Shown here piece by piece: positions 36,088 to 45,050 of a stretch of DNA of 64,000 nt; within the stretch, counting starts at the first letter, position 1, and each line of letters opens with the position of its first letter. A model generated the notes under the pieces. The model ran no database searches and was not told the origin of the DNA. It saw only the letters and a program-made list of their open reading frames with translations. This DNA is from Rhizobium sp. Root482 (GTDB taxonomy: Bacteria > Pseudomonadota > Alphaproteobacteria > Rhizobiales > Rhizobiaceae), in the NCBI RefSeq assembly GCF_001426565.1, contig NZ_LMFA01000012.1:186861-250860 (forward strand), given 5' to 3'. The translations under genes were made by a program, and so were the position numbers.

Positions 36088-37590
36088 ATGAACGAAGCAG
36101 CGCGCAGACTTGCCCCCATCGCCAAGGATCAGGCAGAATCGCAATATCGCGAGGCGCCGAACAATCTCGAGGCCGAGCAGGCGCTTCTGGGCGCCATTCT
36201 CGTCAACAATGATGCCTTCTATCGCGTCTCCGACTTTCTCAAGCCGGTTCACCTCAACGAACCGCTGCACCGCCGGATTTTCGAGGTCGCCGGCGATATC
36301 ATCCGCATGGGCAAGACCGCCAATCCGGTGACGATCAAGACCTTCCTGAAGGCCGACGAGAAGGTCGGCGACATGACGGTGGCGCAATATCTGGCCCGCC
36401 TCGCCTCCGAAGCGGTGTCGATCATCAATGCCGAGGACTATGGCCGGGCGATCTACGATCTGGCGCTACGCCGTTCGCTGATCACCATTGGCGAGGACAT
36501 GGTCAATATCGCCTATGACGCACCGCTCGACATGCCGCCGCAGAGCCAGATCGAAGATGCCGAACGGCGTCTGTTCGAGCTTGCCGAAACCGGCCGTTAC
36601 GACGGCGGCTTCCAGGCCTTCAACGACGCCGTGGCGCTTGCCATCGACATGGCCGGCCAGGCCTTCGAACGCGACGGCCATCTTTCGGGTATTTCCAGCG
36701 GCATCCAGTCGCTCGATGCCCGCATGGGCGGGTTGCAGCGGTCCGACCTGATCGTACTGGCGGGACGGCCCGGTATGGGCAAGACCTCGCTTGCAACCAA
36801 TATCGCCTACAATATCGCAGCCGCTTACGAATCGGAAATTCAGGCCGACGGATCCATGAAGGCGAAGAATGGCGGCGTCGTCGGCTTCTATTCGCTGGAA
36901 ATGTCGTCCGAACAGCTGGCGACCCGTATCATCTCCGAACAGACGGAAGTCTCCTCCTCGAAGATCCGCCGCGGCGAAATCTCCGAGCATGATTTCGAAA
37001 AGCTGGTCGCCTGCAGCCAGATGATGCAGAAGGTGCCGCTCTATATCGACCAGACCGGCGGCATCTCGATCGCCCAACTTTCCGCCCGTGCCCGCCGCCT
37101 CAAGCGCCAGCGCGGGCTCGATTGCCTGGTGGTGGACTATATCCAGCTGATGACCGGCTCAGGCAAATCCAGCGACAACCGGGTGCAGGAAATCACGCAG
37201 ATCACCACCGGCCTGAAGGCGCTCGGCAAGGAACTGAACGTGCCGATCATCGCGCTTTCCCAGCTTTCGCGACAGGTGGAAAGCCGCGAGGACAAGCGGC
37301 CGCAGCTTTCCGACCTTCGCGAATCCGGCTCGATCGAGCAGGACGCCGACGTCGTGCTGTTCGTGTTCCGCGAGGAATACTATGTGAAGAACATGGAGCC
37401 GCGCGACGAATTCGACCCGAAATACGAAGAATGGAAGCAGACCTTCGAAAAGGTGAAGGGCACGGCCGACGTGATCATCGCCAAACAGCGTCACGGACCG
37501 ACCGGCACGGTGAAACTCGCGTTCCAGTCCGAATTTACCCGTTTTACGGACCTCGCAGACCCGAGCTTCACGCAATACGAGGAACATTGA
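36088..37590 (+). CDS. dnaB: Replicative DNA helicase
   Basis: 500 residues from ATG 36088; earlier in-frame starts lie in leader sequence. The N-terminal DnaB domain opens PNNLEAEQALLGAILVNNDAF (25-45). The RecA-like C-terminal domain has Walker A GRPGMGKT (226-233), VVGFYSLEMS, Walker B VVDYIQLM and the KQRHGPTGT finger. A stretch of extra residues (about 249-265, rich in Asp, Gly and Lys) sits after Walker A, as in other alphaproteobacterial DnaB. Its neighbours alr and radA match the common rhizobial order. Confidence 0.97.
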   Translation: MNEAARRLAPIAKDQAESQYREAPNNLEAEQALLGAILVNNDAFYRVSDFLKPVHLNEPLHRRIFEVAGDIIRMGKTANPVTIKTFLKADEKVGDMTVAQYLARLASEAVSIINAEDYGRAIYDLALRRSLITIGEDMVNIAYDAPLDMPPQSQIEDAERRLFELAETGRYDGGFQAFNDAVALAIDMAGQAFERDGHLSGISSGIQSLDARMGGLQRSDLIVLAGRPGMGKTSLATNIAYNIAAAYESEIQADGSMKAKNGGVVGFYSLEMSSEQLATRIISEQTEVSSSKIRRGEISEHDFEKLVACSQMMQKVPLYIDQTGGISIAQLSARARRLKRQRGLDCLVVDYIQLMTGSGKSSDNRVQEITQITTGLKALGKELNVPIIALSQLSRQVESREDKRPQLSDLRESGSIEQDADVVLFVFREEYYVKNMEPRDEFDPKYEEWKQTFEKVKGTADVIIAKQRHGPTGTVKLAFQSEFTRFTDLADPSFTQYEEH

Positions 37591-37730
37591 GCAACATCAT
37601 GCGGGTCGTGCGATCGCTCCGCCGCATCGTGTTGCAAATCCGCGCTCTTCCGGATAATCGAAAATAAAACCGGCAAAGTATCGCGACAGTTTCGCCGCGA
37701 ACGACATCTCAGTCTAGGGAAAATCCACTC

Positions 37731-38375
37731 ATGGAAGCCTTTATCGCGTTGCTCCAGGTCCTTGCGATCGATCTTGTCCTGGCGGGCGACAATGCCATCG
37801 TCATCGGTCTCGCCGCTGCCGGACTTCCTAAGGAACAGCGCGGCAAGGCGATCCTGATCGGTATTGCCGCAGCCACGGTGCTGCGCATCATCTTCGCCTT
37901 GCTGACCACCCAGCTGCTCGAAATCCTCGGCCTTCTGCTCGTTGGCGGCATTCTGCTCCTGTGGGTCTGCTGGAAGATGTGGCGCGAACTGCGCACGGCG
38001 GCACAAGAACAAAATGCAGGGCTGGAATCGCTTACCGGCGAAGACGTCGACAAGGACGGCGCCATCGGCAGCGGCGCATCGCGCAAGACCCTCAAGCAGG
38101 CGGCGCTACAGATTGTCGTCGCCGATGTCTCGATGTCGCTCGACAATGTGCTGGCAGTCGCGGGCGCTGCGCGCGAACATCCCAATATCCTCATTCTCGG
38201 CCTTGCCGTATCGGTTGCGCTGATGGGCATTGCCGCCTCGTTCATCGCCAAGCTGCTGCACCGCTTCCCCTGGGTTTCCTATCTCGGTCTTGCGATCATC
38301 CTCTTCGTTGCCTTGAAGATGATCTACGAAGGCTTCATGGAAGTGCAACCGCTTCTGACCACCGCGCTCATGTGA
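37731..38375 (+). CDS. TerC family integral membrane protein (YjbE-like)
   Basis: 214 residues with about seven helices. The paired acidic motifs of TerC proteins are present: LAIDLVLAGDNAIVIG near the N-terminus and VVADVSMSLDNVLAV in the second repeat, with the intracellular aspartates. A charged loop (about 95-120) splits the halves. Members are linked to metal (manganese or calcium) handling during envelope metalation. I looked for a manganese riboswitch in the 140-base leader and did not recognise one. Confidence 0.9.
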   Translation: MEAFIALLQVLAIDLVLAGDNAIVIGLAAAGLPKEQRGKAILIGIAAATVLRIIFALLTTQLLEILGLLLVGGILLLWVCWKMWRELRTAAQEQNAGLESLTGEDVDKDGAIGSGASRKTLKQAALQIVVADVSMSLDNVLAVAGAAREHPNILILGLAVSVALMGIAASFIAKLLHRFPWVSYLGLAIILFVALKMIYEGFMEVQPLLTTALM

Positions 38376-38429
38376 GCATTCAGGGAAAAGGCGGCCTGAG
38401 GCCGCCACCGCTGGGTTGTATCTATTGCC

Positions 38430-39584
38430 ATGACGTTATCCAAACACCCCTCGCCCGCCTTCACGGCCGCCTCCAACCGGCTGACGATCGACCTTGGCGC
38501 GCTGGCCGATAACTGGCGCCGGATGGGCGCCCTTTCCGGAAGCGCGCGCGCCGCGGCCGTTCTCAAGGCGAATGCCTACGGGATCGGCCTCAAACCGGCA
38601 GCCGAAACGCTCTATGCGGCCGGGGCGCGCGATTTTTTCGTGGCCAATGCCGAGGAAGGTGCGGCCCTGCGGCCGATTGTTCCGGACGGCAAGATCTATA
38701 TTCTTGCCGGCCTGTGGCCAGGCAATGAACAGCTTTTCTTCGACAATAACCTCATTCCGATCGTCAATTCGAGCGAACAGCTGGACGTCTTCCTGTCGGC
38801 GTTGTCGCAGCGGGGCGACCACCCTTGCGTCCTTCATATCGATACGGGCATGAACCGCCTCGGGCTCGGCGCGACGGAAGCGCTGGCGCTTGCCGGTGAT
38901 GCGGCGCGCCCGGCCGGCTTCTCCCCCGTCCTGGTGATGAGCCACCTGGCCTGCGCCGACGATCCGGCACATCCTCTCAACTGTCGCCAGCTCGAATCAT
39001 TCCAGGTGGTTGCGGCAGCTTTTAAAGGCGTCGAATCAAGCCTTGCCAATTCCGCCGGCGTACATCTCGGCACCGACTACCATTTCGACCTGACCCGCCC
39101 CGGGATCGCCGTCTATGGCGGCGAGGCCGTCAATGGCGTGCCGAACCCGATGAGGCCGGTGGTGAAGGCGCAGGCGCGCATCCTGCAGATCCGCCGCGTC
39201 GCGACCGGCGAAACCGCAAGCTACGGCGCCTCGGCGCAGTTTGCCCGCGATAGCCGCGTCGCCATTGTCGCCGTCGGTTATGCCGACGGCTATCACCGCT
39301 CCGTCTCGGGCGGCGGCGTCACCCTTCGGCAGGCAACGCCCTCCGGCGCCTTCGGCTTCCTCAATGGAATGAAGATACCCCATCTCGGCCGCGTGACGAT
39401 GGATCTCTGTCTCTTCGACGTCACGGACCTGCCGGAAGATGCTGCCCGGCCGGGCGACTATATCGAACTGTTCGGTGAGAATATCGCCATCGACGACGTG
39501 GCAAGGGCCGGCGGAACGATCGGCTACGAGATGCTGACCAGCCTTGGAGACCGGTACGAGCGGGCCTATATCGAGAGCGCGTAA
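38430..39584 (+). CDS. alr: Alanine racemase
   Basis: 384 residues. Makes D-alanine for peptidoglycan. The PLP lysine is Lys46 in VLKANAYGIGL; the second catalytic base, the tyrosine of ETASYGASAQF, lies at about 263. The N-terminal TIM barrel and C-terminal beta domain are complete. It starts 54 bases after terC. After its stop comes a toxin-antitoxin pair that separates it from radA. Confidence 0.95.
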   Translation: MTLSKHPSPAFTAASNRLTIDLGALADNWRRMGALSGSARAAAVLKANAYGIGLKPAAETLYAAGARDFFVANAEEGAALRPIVPDGKIYILAGLWPGNEQLFFDNNLIPIVNSSEQLDVFLSALSQRGDHPCVLHIDTGMNRLGLGATEALALAGDAARPAGFSPVLVMSHLACADDPAHPLNCRQLESFQVVAAAFKGVESSLANSAGVHLGTDYHFDLTRPGIAVYGGEAVNGVPNPMRPVVKAQARILQIRRVATGETASYGASAQFARDSRVAIVAVGYADGYHRSVSGGGVTLRQATPSGAFGFLNGMKIPHLGRVTMDLCLFDVTDLPEDAARPGDYIELFGENIAIDDVARAGGTIGYEMLTSLGDRYERAYIESA

Positions 39585-39651
39585 GCTTTTCGGCTCGGCA
39601 GTCTTGGATTCACCGGAGGGATATTGTACCTTGGAACAAAAGGAGATCATC

Positions 39652-39900
39652 TTGAGCGATATCCAATTGACCGAGGAAGATCGGGCATTCGTTGAAGAGC
39701 GTGTGGGAAACGGTCCCTACAAAACTGCAAACGACGTTGTTCACGCCGGGCTTCAATCGCTGCAGCATGCGGAGGCGGAACTGAAGCGTCTCATCCAGGA
39801 AGGCGAGGATGATATCGCAGCCGGCCGCTTCTACGATTTTAGCGAAAGCGACGATCTCGCCGAGTTTATCATTGCGCGCTCGAAAACGCGTCACGCCTGA
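39652..39900 (+). CDS. ParD family antitoxin
   Basis: 82 residues from a TTG at 39652, eight bases after AAGGAG; longer readings start in the alr 3' end. The N-terminal ribbon-helix-helix DNA-binding part (LTEEDRAFVEERVGNGPYKTANDVVHAGL) and the acidic helical tail that wraps the toxin (EGEDDIAAGRF) fit ParD. It should neutralise the adjacent ParE and bind its own promoter. Its stop shares one base with the toxin start, the usual coupling in such pairs. Confidence 0.9.
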   Translation: MSDIQLTEEDRAFVEERVGNGPYKTANDVVHAGLQSLQHAEAELKRLIQEGEDDIAAGRFYDFSESDDLAEFIIARSKTRHA

Positions 39901-40211
39901 TGCGACGAAGAGGCGTTCGCCTGTCAGAACGGGCGGCAGACGATCTGACAGCGATCTATGACTATGTGGCGGACACGAACCCTGATGCCGGCGGGCGCGT
40001 GATCAAGGGAATCACCGCCAAGATCAAGGCAATCGCTGCGTCGGGCCTTACCGGCGTTTCCAGGGAACACATGAAGTCGGGCTTGCGGATGATCGCTGTC
40101 CGGAATCATCTAGTCTATTTCCGCGTTACAGCTTCCCATGTCTTCGTGCTGCGCATCCTCCACGGGCGCCAGGACATTTCCTCCAAAGACTTCCCCGAAA
40201 GCGAGACTTGA
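39900..40211 (+). CDS. ParE/RelE-superfamily toxin
   Basis: 103 residues, basic. The fold markers of ParE are seen: LSERAADDLTAIYDYVAD at the start, SGLRMIAVRNHLVYFRV in the middle and FVLRILHGRQDI at the end. ParE toxins poison DNA gyrase; other members of the fold cut mRNA on the ribosome, and sequence alone does not settle which. Its TGA ends at 40211, the first base of the radA ATG, so radA translation may depend on this cistron. Confidence 0.9.
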   Translation: MRRRGVRLSERAADDLTAIYDYVADTNPDAGGRVIKGITAKIKAIAASGLTGVSREHMKSGLRMIAVRNHLVYFRVTASHVFVLRILHGRQDISSKDFPESET

Positions 40212-41614
40212 TGGCGAAAGCCCGGACACAATTCATCTGCCAGAACTGCGGCACCGTGCATGCCCGCTGGGTCGGCAAATGCGAAGGCTGCGGCCAGTGG
40301 AATACCATCGTCGAGGAAGACCCGATGGGCGGCATCGGCGGCGGACCGGGCAAGACGCCGAAGAAGGGCCGGCCGGTTGCGCTGACGACGCTTTCGGGCG
40401 AGATCGAGGACGCGCCGCGCATCACCACCGGCATCTCGGAACTCGACCGAGCGACCGGCGGCGGCTTCGTGCGCGGCTCGGCCGTGCTGATCGGCGGCGA
40501 TCCGGGCATCGGCAAATCAACCGTGCTGATGCAGGCGGCGGCGGCCCTGTCGCGCCAAGGCCACCGGGTCATCTATGTCTCTGGCGAAGAGGCGGTTGCC
40601 CAGGTGCGGTTGCGCGCCCAGCGGCTGGGTGCCGCCGATACCGAGGTGCTGCTTGCCGCCGAAACAAATGTCGAGGACATTCTGGCGACGCTCGGCGAAG
40701 GCAAGCGGCCGGATCTCGCCATCATCGATTCGATCCAGACCCTGTGGAGCGACACGGCCGATTCCTCGCCGGGAACGGTCACGCAGGTGCGCATCGGCGT
40801 GCAGGCGATGATCCGGTTCGCCAAGCAGACCGGCGCCGCCCTCGTGCTGGTTGGCCATGTGACGAAGGACGGCCAGATCGCCGGTCCGCGTGTAGTCGAG
40901 CACATGGTCGATGCCGTTCTCTATTTCGAGGGCGACCGCGGCCATCACTACCGCATCCTGCGCACGGTGAAGAACCGCTTCGGCCCCACTGACGAGATCG
41001 GCGTGTTCGAAATGTCGGACAAGGGCCTGCGCGAGGTCACCAATCCTTCGGAACTCTTCCTCGGCGAGCGCAATGCGAAATCGCCGGGTGCGGCGGTCTT
41101 TGCCGGCATGGAGGGAACGCGTCCCGTGCTCGTCGAAGTCCAGGCGCTGGTGGCGCCGACATCGCTCGGAACGCCGCGCCGCGCCGTCGTCGGCTGGGAC
41201 AGTGCCCGCCTGTCGATGATCCTTGCCGTGCTGGAGGCACATTGCGGCGTGCGGCTCGGCCAACATGACGTCTATCTGAACATCGCCGGCGGCTACCGCA
41301 TTTCCGAGCCGGCCGCCGATCTTGCCGTCGCTTCCGCGCTGGTTTCCTCGCTTGCCGGTCTTGCCCTTCCCTCCGATTGCGTCTATTTCGGCGAAGTCAG
41401 CCTGTCGGGCGCCATCCGGGCGGTTGCGCATACGGCCCAGCGCCTTAAAGAAGCCGAAAAGCTCGGCTTTTCACAGGCCGTCCTGCCATCCGCCTCCGCC
41501 GACCTGCCCAAGGGTTCGGGCATGAGCTGGGCGGAAATGGAAAGCCTGCCGGATTTGGTGGCGCGCATTGCCGGCTCGAAGGGAGCCTTGAAACAGGCGG
41601 ATAACGATGATTGA
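40211..41614 (+). CDS. radA: DNA repair protein RadA
   Basis: 467 residues from ATG 40211; a TTG three bases earlier is also in frame. An N-terminal zinc finger (Cys10, Cys13, Cys24, Cys27) is followed by a RecA-like ATPase with Walker A GGDPGIGKST (95-104), the RadA-specific KNRFG motif, and a Lon-like C-terminal domain. It migrates branches in recombination intermediates. The start overlaps the toxin stop, so the ParDE pair and radA probably share an mRNA. Confidence 0.96.
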   Translation: MAKARTQFICQNCGTVHARWVGKCEGCGQWNTIVEEDPMGGIGGGPGKTPKKGRPVALTTLSGEIEDAPRITTGISELDRATGGGFVRGSAVLIGGDPGIGKSTVLMQAAAALSRQGHRVIYVSGEEAVAQVRLRAQRLGAADTEVLLAAETNVEDILATLGEGKRPDLAIIDSIQTLWSDTADSSPGTVTQVRIGVQAMIRFAKQTGAALVLVGHVTKDGQIAGPRVVEHMVDAVLYFEGDRGHHYRILRTVKNRFGPTDEIGVFEMSDKGLREVTNPSELFLGERNAKSPGAAVFAGMEGTRPVLVEVQALVAPTSLGTPRRAVVGWDSARLSMILAVLEAHCGVRLGQHDVYLNIAGGYRISEPAADLAVASALVSSLAGLALPSDCVYFGEVSLSGAIRAVAHTAQRLKEAEKLGFSQAVLPSASADLPKGSGMSWAEMESLPDLVARIAGSKGALKQADNDD

Positions 41615-41851
41615 GGAACGGCATGCCTGAGGGGCGGTTCCGGCGAAAACGGAGCAGATCCCGCACCGACCTCGAAACGCCTGCGGCGTGACGATGGAAT
41701 GTTCGCGAAAAATCGGCGCGGAATGGGGCGGGCACATGGTTTTTAAATCGCACTCGGTCTAAAAGGCATGCAGCAGAAACATAAGGGGTGCTGCGTCTTA
41801 TGGCGCGTCCGGAGGGGCGCGCGGCGCGGCAGGCGTTCGGAGTAGGTCAAT

Positions 41852-42466
41852 ATGCCCATTACAATTCTCGACGGTATCGTTCTCGGTGTCGCGCTGTTCT
41901 CGGCCATTCTTGCCATGGTACGCGGCTTTTCCCGGGAAGTGCTGTCGGTCGCAAGCTGGGTCGGCGCGGCGGCGGCCGCCTATTTCCTTTACCCCTACTT
42001 GCTGCCCTTCGCCAAGAACTATACCACCAGCGATACGGTGGCGATGATCGGCTCGGCCGGCGTCGTCTTCCTCATCGCGCTGATCATTATCTCGTTCATC
42101 ACCATGCGGATTGCCGATTTCATCATCGACAGCCGCATCGGCGCGCTCGACCGCACACTCGGCTTCCTGTTCGGGGCGGCGCGCGGCATTCTGCTCGTCG
42201 TCGTCGCCATGCTGTTCTTCAATTGGCTGGTGGCGCCGCAACAGCAGCCGGTCTGGGTAACGACGGCAAAATCCAAGCCGCTGCTCGACAATCTCGGCGG
42301 AAAGCTGATCGCCCTGCTGCCTGAAAATGCCGATGCGACGATCCTCGATCGCCTGCGCGGCAAGGATACGACCGGCGAAGGTGAAAGCGAAGGCACGGGC
42401 GGCGGCACGACCCAGCCGCCGGCCGAGGAAACGCCGGCCACCAACAGCCCGGCGACCAACGGCTGA
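41852..42466 (+). CDS. cvpA: CvpA family membrane protein
   Basis: 204 residues. Four or so hydrophobic helices in the first 130 residues, then a polar tail rich in Gly, Thr, Glu and Pro. The opening PITILDGIVLGVALFSAILAM and the GALDRTLGFLFGAARG block are CvpA hallmarks. It was named for colicin V production; its envelope role is still loosely defined. cvpA-purF is a widely conserved pair, and purF starts 150 bases later. Confidence 0.93.
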   Translation: MPITILDGIVLGVALFSAILAMVRGFSREVLSVASWVGAAAAAYFLYPYLLPFAKNYTTSDTVAMIGSAGVVFLIALIIISFITMRIADFIIDSRIGALDRTLGFLFGAARGILLVVVAMLFFNWLVAPQQQPVWVTTAKSKPLLDNLGGKLIALLPENADATILDRLRGKDTTGEGESEGTGGGTTQPPAEETPATNSPATNG

Positions 42467-42616
42467 CGCAAATGACGAAAAAGTGACAGGCCGGGAAGCG
42501 CCTTTCGCTCTATCCGCATGAGAAATACGCCGTCCCCGGGTCCAGCGACTTGAAGGGCGGCAAAGCCGATACGATATGCGCAACGCGTTCCAGCCCCAAG
42601 ACGAAGGCCAGCAGCG

Positions 42617-44107
42617 ATGACCCATTTGCGATCCGAAGAGATCAACGACGAATTCGATGGCGATACGCTGCACGAAGAATGCGGCGTATTCGGCATTCTG
42701 GGCCATGCGGACGCCGCCGCCCTGACGGCGCTCGGCCTGCATGCGCTGCAGCACCGGGGGCAGGAAGCCGCCGGCATCGTCACCTTCGACGGCAAGCAGT
42801 TCCACACCGAGAAGCACATGGGCCTGGTCGGCGATCACTATACCGACCCGGCCACCCTGGCAAAGCTGCCGGGCTCGATCGCGATCGGCCATACGCGCTA
42901 TTCCACCACAGGCGAAGTGGCGCTGCGCAATGTCCAGCCGCTGTTTGCCGAGCTCGAAGTCGGCGGCATCGCGATCGCCCATAACGGCAATTTCACCAAT
43001 GGGCTGACGCTGCGCCGCCAGATCATCGCCACCGGCGCCATCTGTCAGTCGACCTCCGACACCGAAGTGGTGCTGCATCTCATCGCCCGCTCGCGCCACA
43101 GCTCGACGGCCGACCGGTTCATCGACGCCATCCGGCAGATGGAAGGCGGCTATTCGATGCTGGCGATGACCCGCACCAAGCTGATCGCCGCGCGCGACCC
43201 CACAGGCATCCGGCCGCTGGTGATGGGCGAACTCGACGGCAAGCCGATCTTCTGCTCGGAAACCTGCGCACTCGATATTATCGGCGCCAAATATATCCGC
43301 GACGTCGAGAATGGCGAAGTGATCATCTGCGAGATCCAGCCCGACGGTTCGATCGAGATCGATGCGCGCAAGCCCGTCAATGCGCAGCCGGAACGCCTCT
43401 GCCTGTTCGAGTATGTTTATTTCTCGCGCCCCGATTCGGTGGTCGGCGGCCGCAATGTCTATGTGGCCCGCAAGAACATGGGCATCAACCTCGCCAAGGA
43501 ATCGCCCGTGGACGCCGACGTGATCGTGCCGGTCCCCGACGGCGGCACGCCGGCTGCCATCGGCTTTGCCCAGGCGAGCGGCATTCCCTTCGAACTCGGC
43601 ATCATCCGCAATCATTATGTCGGCCGCACCTTCATCGAGCCGACGCAGCAGATCCGCGCCTTCGGCGTCAAGCTGAAGCATTCGGCCAATCGCGCCATGA
43701 TCGAAGGCAAGCGTGTCGTGCTGGTCGATGATTCCATCGTGCGCGGCACCACCTCGGTAAAGATCGTCCAGATGATCCGCGAGGCCGGCGCTACCGAAGT
43801 CCATATCCGCGTGGCGAGCCCGATGATCCATCATCCCGATTTCTATGGGATCGACACACCGAATGCCGACAAGCTTTTGGCGAACCAGCATGCGGATCTT
43901 GCTTCCATGTGCGCCTATATCGGCGCCGATTCGCTGGAATTCCTGTCGATCGACGGGCTTTACCGCGCCGTCGGCGGCGAGGATCGCAACAATGCCCGCC
44001 CGCAGTTCACCGATCATTATTTCACCGGCGATTATCCCACCCGGCTGCTCGACAAGAACGGCGATGCCTCGGCACCGCGCCTCTCCATGCTTGCCAGCAA
44101 GGGCTGA
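42617..44107 (+). CDS. purF: Amidophosphoribosyltransferase
   Basis: 496 residues. First committed step of purine synthesis: PRPP plus glutamine to phosphoribosylamine. Twenty-one residues precede the catalytic Cys22 (in EECGVFGI), which suggests a propeptide that is cut off, as in Bacillus-type enzymes. The glutaminase half continues with HRGQEAAGI and HTRYSTTG. The PRPP loop VVLVDDSIVRGTT lies in the second half. The cysteines at about 242 and 438-444 may ligate a 4Fe-4S cluster, which I did not verify. Confidence 0.96.
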   Translation: MTHLRSEEINDEFDGDTLHEECGVFGILGHADAAALTALGLHALQHRGQEAAGIVTFDGKQFHTEKHMGLVGDHYTDPATLAKLPGSIAIGHTRYSTTGEVALRNVQPLFAELEVGGIAIAHNGNFTNGLTLRRQIIATGAICQSTSDTEVVLHLIARSRHSSTADRFIDAIRQMEGGYSMLAMTRTKLIAARDPTGIRPLVMGELDGKPIFCSETCALDIIGAKYIRDVENGEVIICEIQPDGSIEIDARKPVNAQPERLCLFEYVYFSRPDSVVGGRNVYVARKNMGINLAKESPVDADVIVPVPDGGTPAAIGFAQASGIPFELGIIRNHYVGRTFIEPTQQIRAFGVKLKHSANRAMIEGKRVVLVDDSIVRGTTSVKIVQMIREAGATEVHIRVASPMIHHPDFYGIDTPNADKLLANQHADLASMCAYIGADSLEFLSIDGLYRAVGGEDRNNARPQFTDHYFTGDYPTRLLDKNGDASAPRLSMLASKG

Positions 44108-44236
44108 GCACGCCTGCCCAGCGAAAGCGGCAAAACCCCTCGCCTGCGTCAAATCGAGGCGCCGCGCCGTCTTGCGCAGGGCGTCGCGGATATGGCACAG
44201 CAGGCCCCGTATCAATGAACTCGGAGCCATCACGCC

Positions 44237-44977
44237 ATGATCGACCTCAAGGGCCGTCTCGCACTCGTTACCGGCGCCTCGCGCGGCATCGGTTTCTTCA
44301 CGGCGCTTGAACTGGCCAAGGCCGGCGCCCAGGTGATTGCCTGCGCCCGGACCGTCGGCGGCCTGGAAGACCTCGACGACGCGATCAAGGCCGCCGGCGG
44401 GCTGCCGGCAACGCTGGTTCCCTTCGACCTCACCGACATGGCGGCGATCGACAAGCTGGGCGGCGCGATCCACGAGCGCTGGGGCAGGCTTGACATCCTG
44501 GTCGCCAATGCCGGCATGCTCGGCGTCATCGCGCCGATCGGCCATGTCGAGGCGAAAGTGTTCGAAAAGGTGATGACGGTGAACGTGACGGCGACCTGGC
44601 GGCTGATCCGTTCCGTCGATCCGCTGCTGCAGCAGTCCGATGCGGGACGGGCGCTGATCCTGTCCTCCGCCGCCGCGCACAAGTGCAAGCCCTTCTGGGG
44701 TCCCTACTCCGCCTCCAAGGCGGCGGTCGAGGCTCTGGCGCGCACCTGGGCCGGCGAGACGCAGCGCCTGCCCCTGCGCGTCCTCAGCGTCGATCCGGGC
44801 GCCACGCGCACGGCCATGCGGGCGCAAGCCATTCCCGGCGAGGATCCCGCAACCGTGCCACATCCTTCAGAGGTTGCCGCCAAGCTGATGCCGCTGCTCG
44901 GCCCCGGCCAGACCGAGACCGGCAAGCTTTTTGTCGTTCGCGAAAACCGGATCGTGGATTACCGCCTGCCGGAGTGA
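44237..44977 (+). CDS. Short-chain dehydrogenase/reductase
   Basis: 246 residues. Classical SDR: TGASRGIG (12-19), NAG in VANAGMLG, catalytic serine in LILSSAAA and the YSASKAA motif. It is close to the YciK type found in proteobacteria. Substrate unknown. It lies 129 bases after purF in the same direction and ends at a strong bidirectional terminator. Confidence 0.9.
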   Translation: MIDLKGRLALVTGASRGIGFFTALELAKAGAQVIACARTVGGLEDLDDAIKAAGGLPATLVPFDLTDMAAIDKLGGAIHERWGRLDILVANAGMLGVIAPIGHVEAKVFEKVMTVNVTATWRLIRSVDPLLQQSDAGRALILSSAAAHKCKPFWGPYSASKAAVEALARTWAGETQRLPLRVLSVDPGATRTAMRAQAIPGEDPATVPHPSEVAAKLMPLLGPGQTETGKLFVVRENRIVDYRLPE

Positions 44978-44993
44978 ATTTCGTCGTTTCAAC

Positions 44994-45031
44994 AAAAAAG
45001 CCGCCGCTGAGGTTTCAGCGGCGGCTTTTTC
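44994..45031. terminator. Bidirectional terminator between SDR gene and pssA
   Basis: An 11-base GC stem GCCGCCGCTGA/TCAGCGGCGGC with loop GGTT, flanked by AAAAA and TTTTT that extend the stem. It serves both converging genes (stops at 44977 and 45051). Confidence 0.9.
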
Positions 45032-45050
45032 GTCTGCAGATATCGGCAGG

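Noticed and set aside
37591-37730. Possible manganese riboswitch before the TerC-family gene
   Set aside because: TerC genes are sometimes preceded by yybP-ykoY RNA, but I found neither the conserved loops nor a suitable paired structure.
41798-44863. A 1021-codon open frame on the minus strand
   Set aside because: It lies wholly opposite cvpA, purF and the SDR gene. Long antisense frames are expected at this GC content, and its protein is rich in Arg, Gly, Ala and His with no motif.
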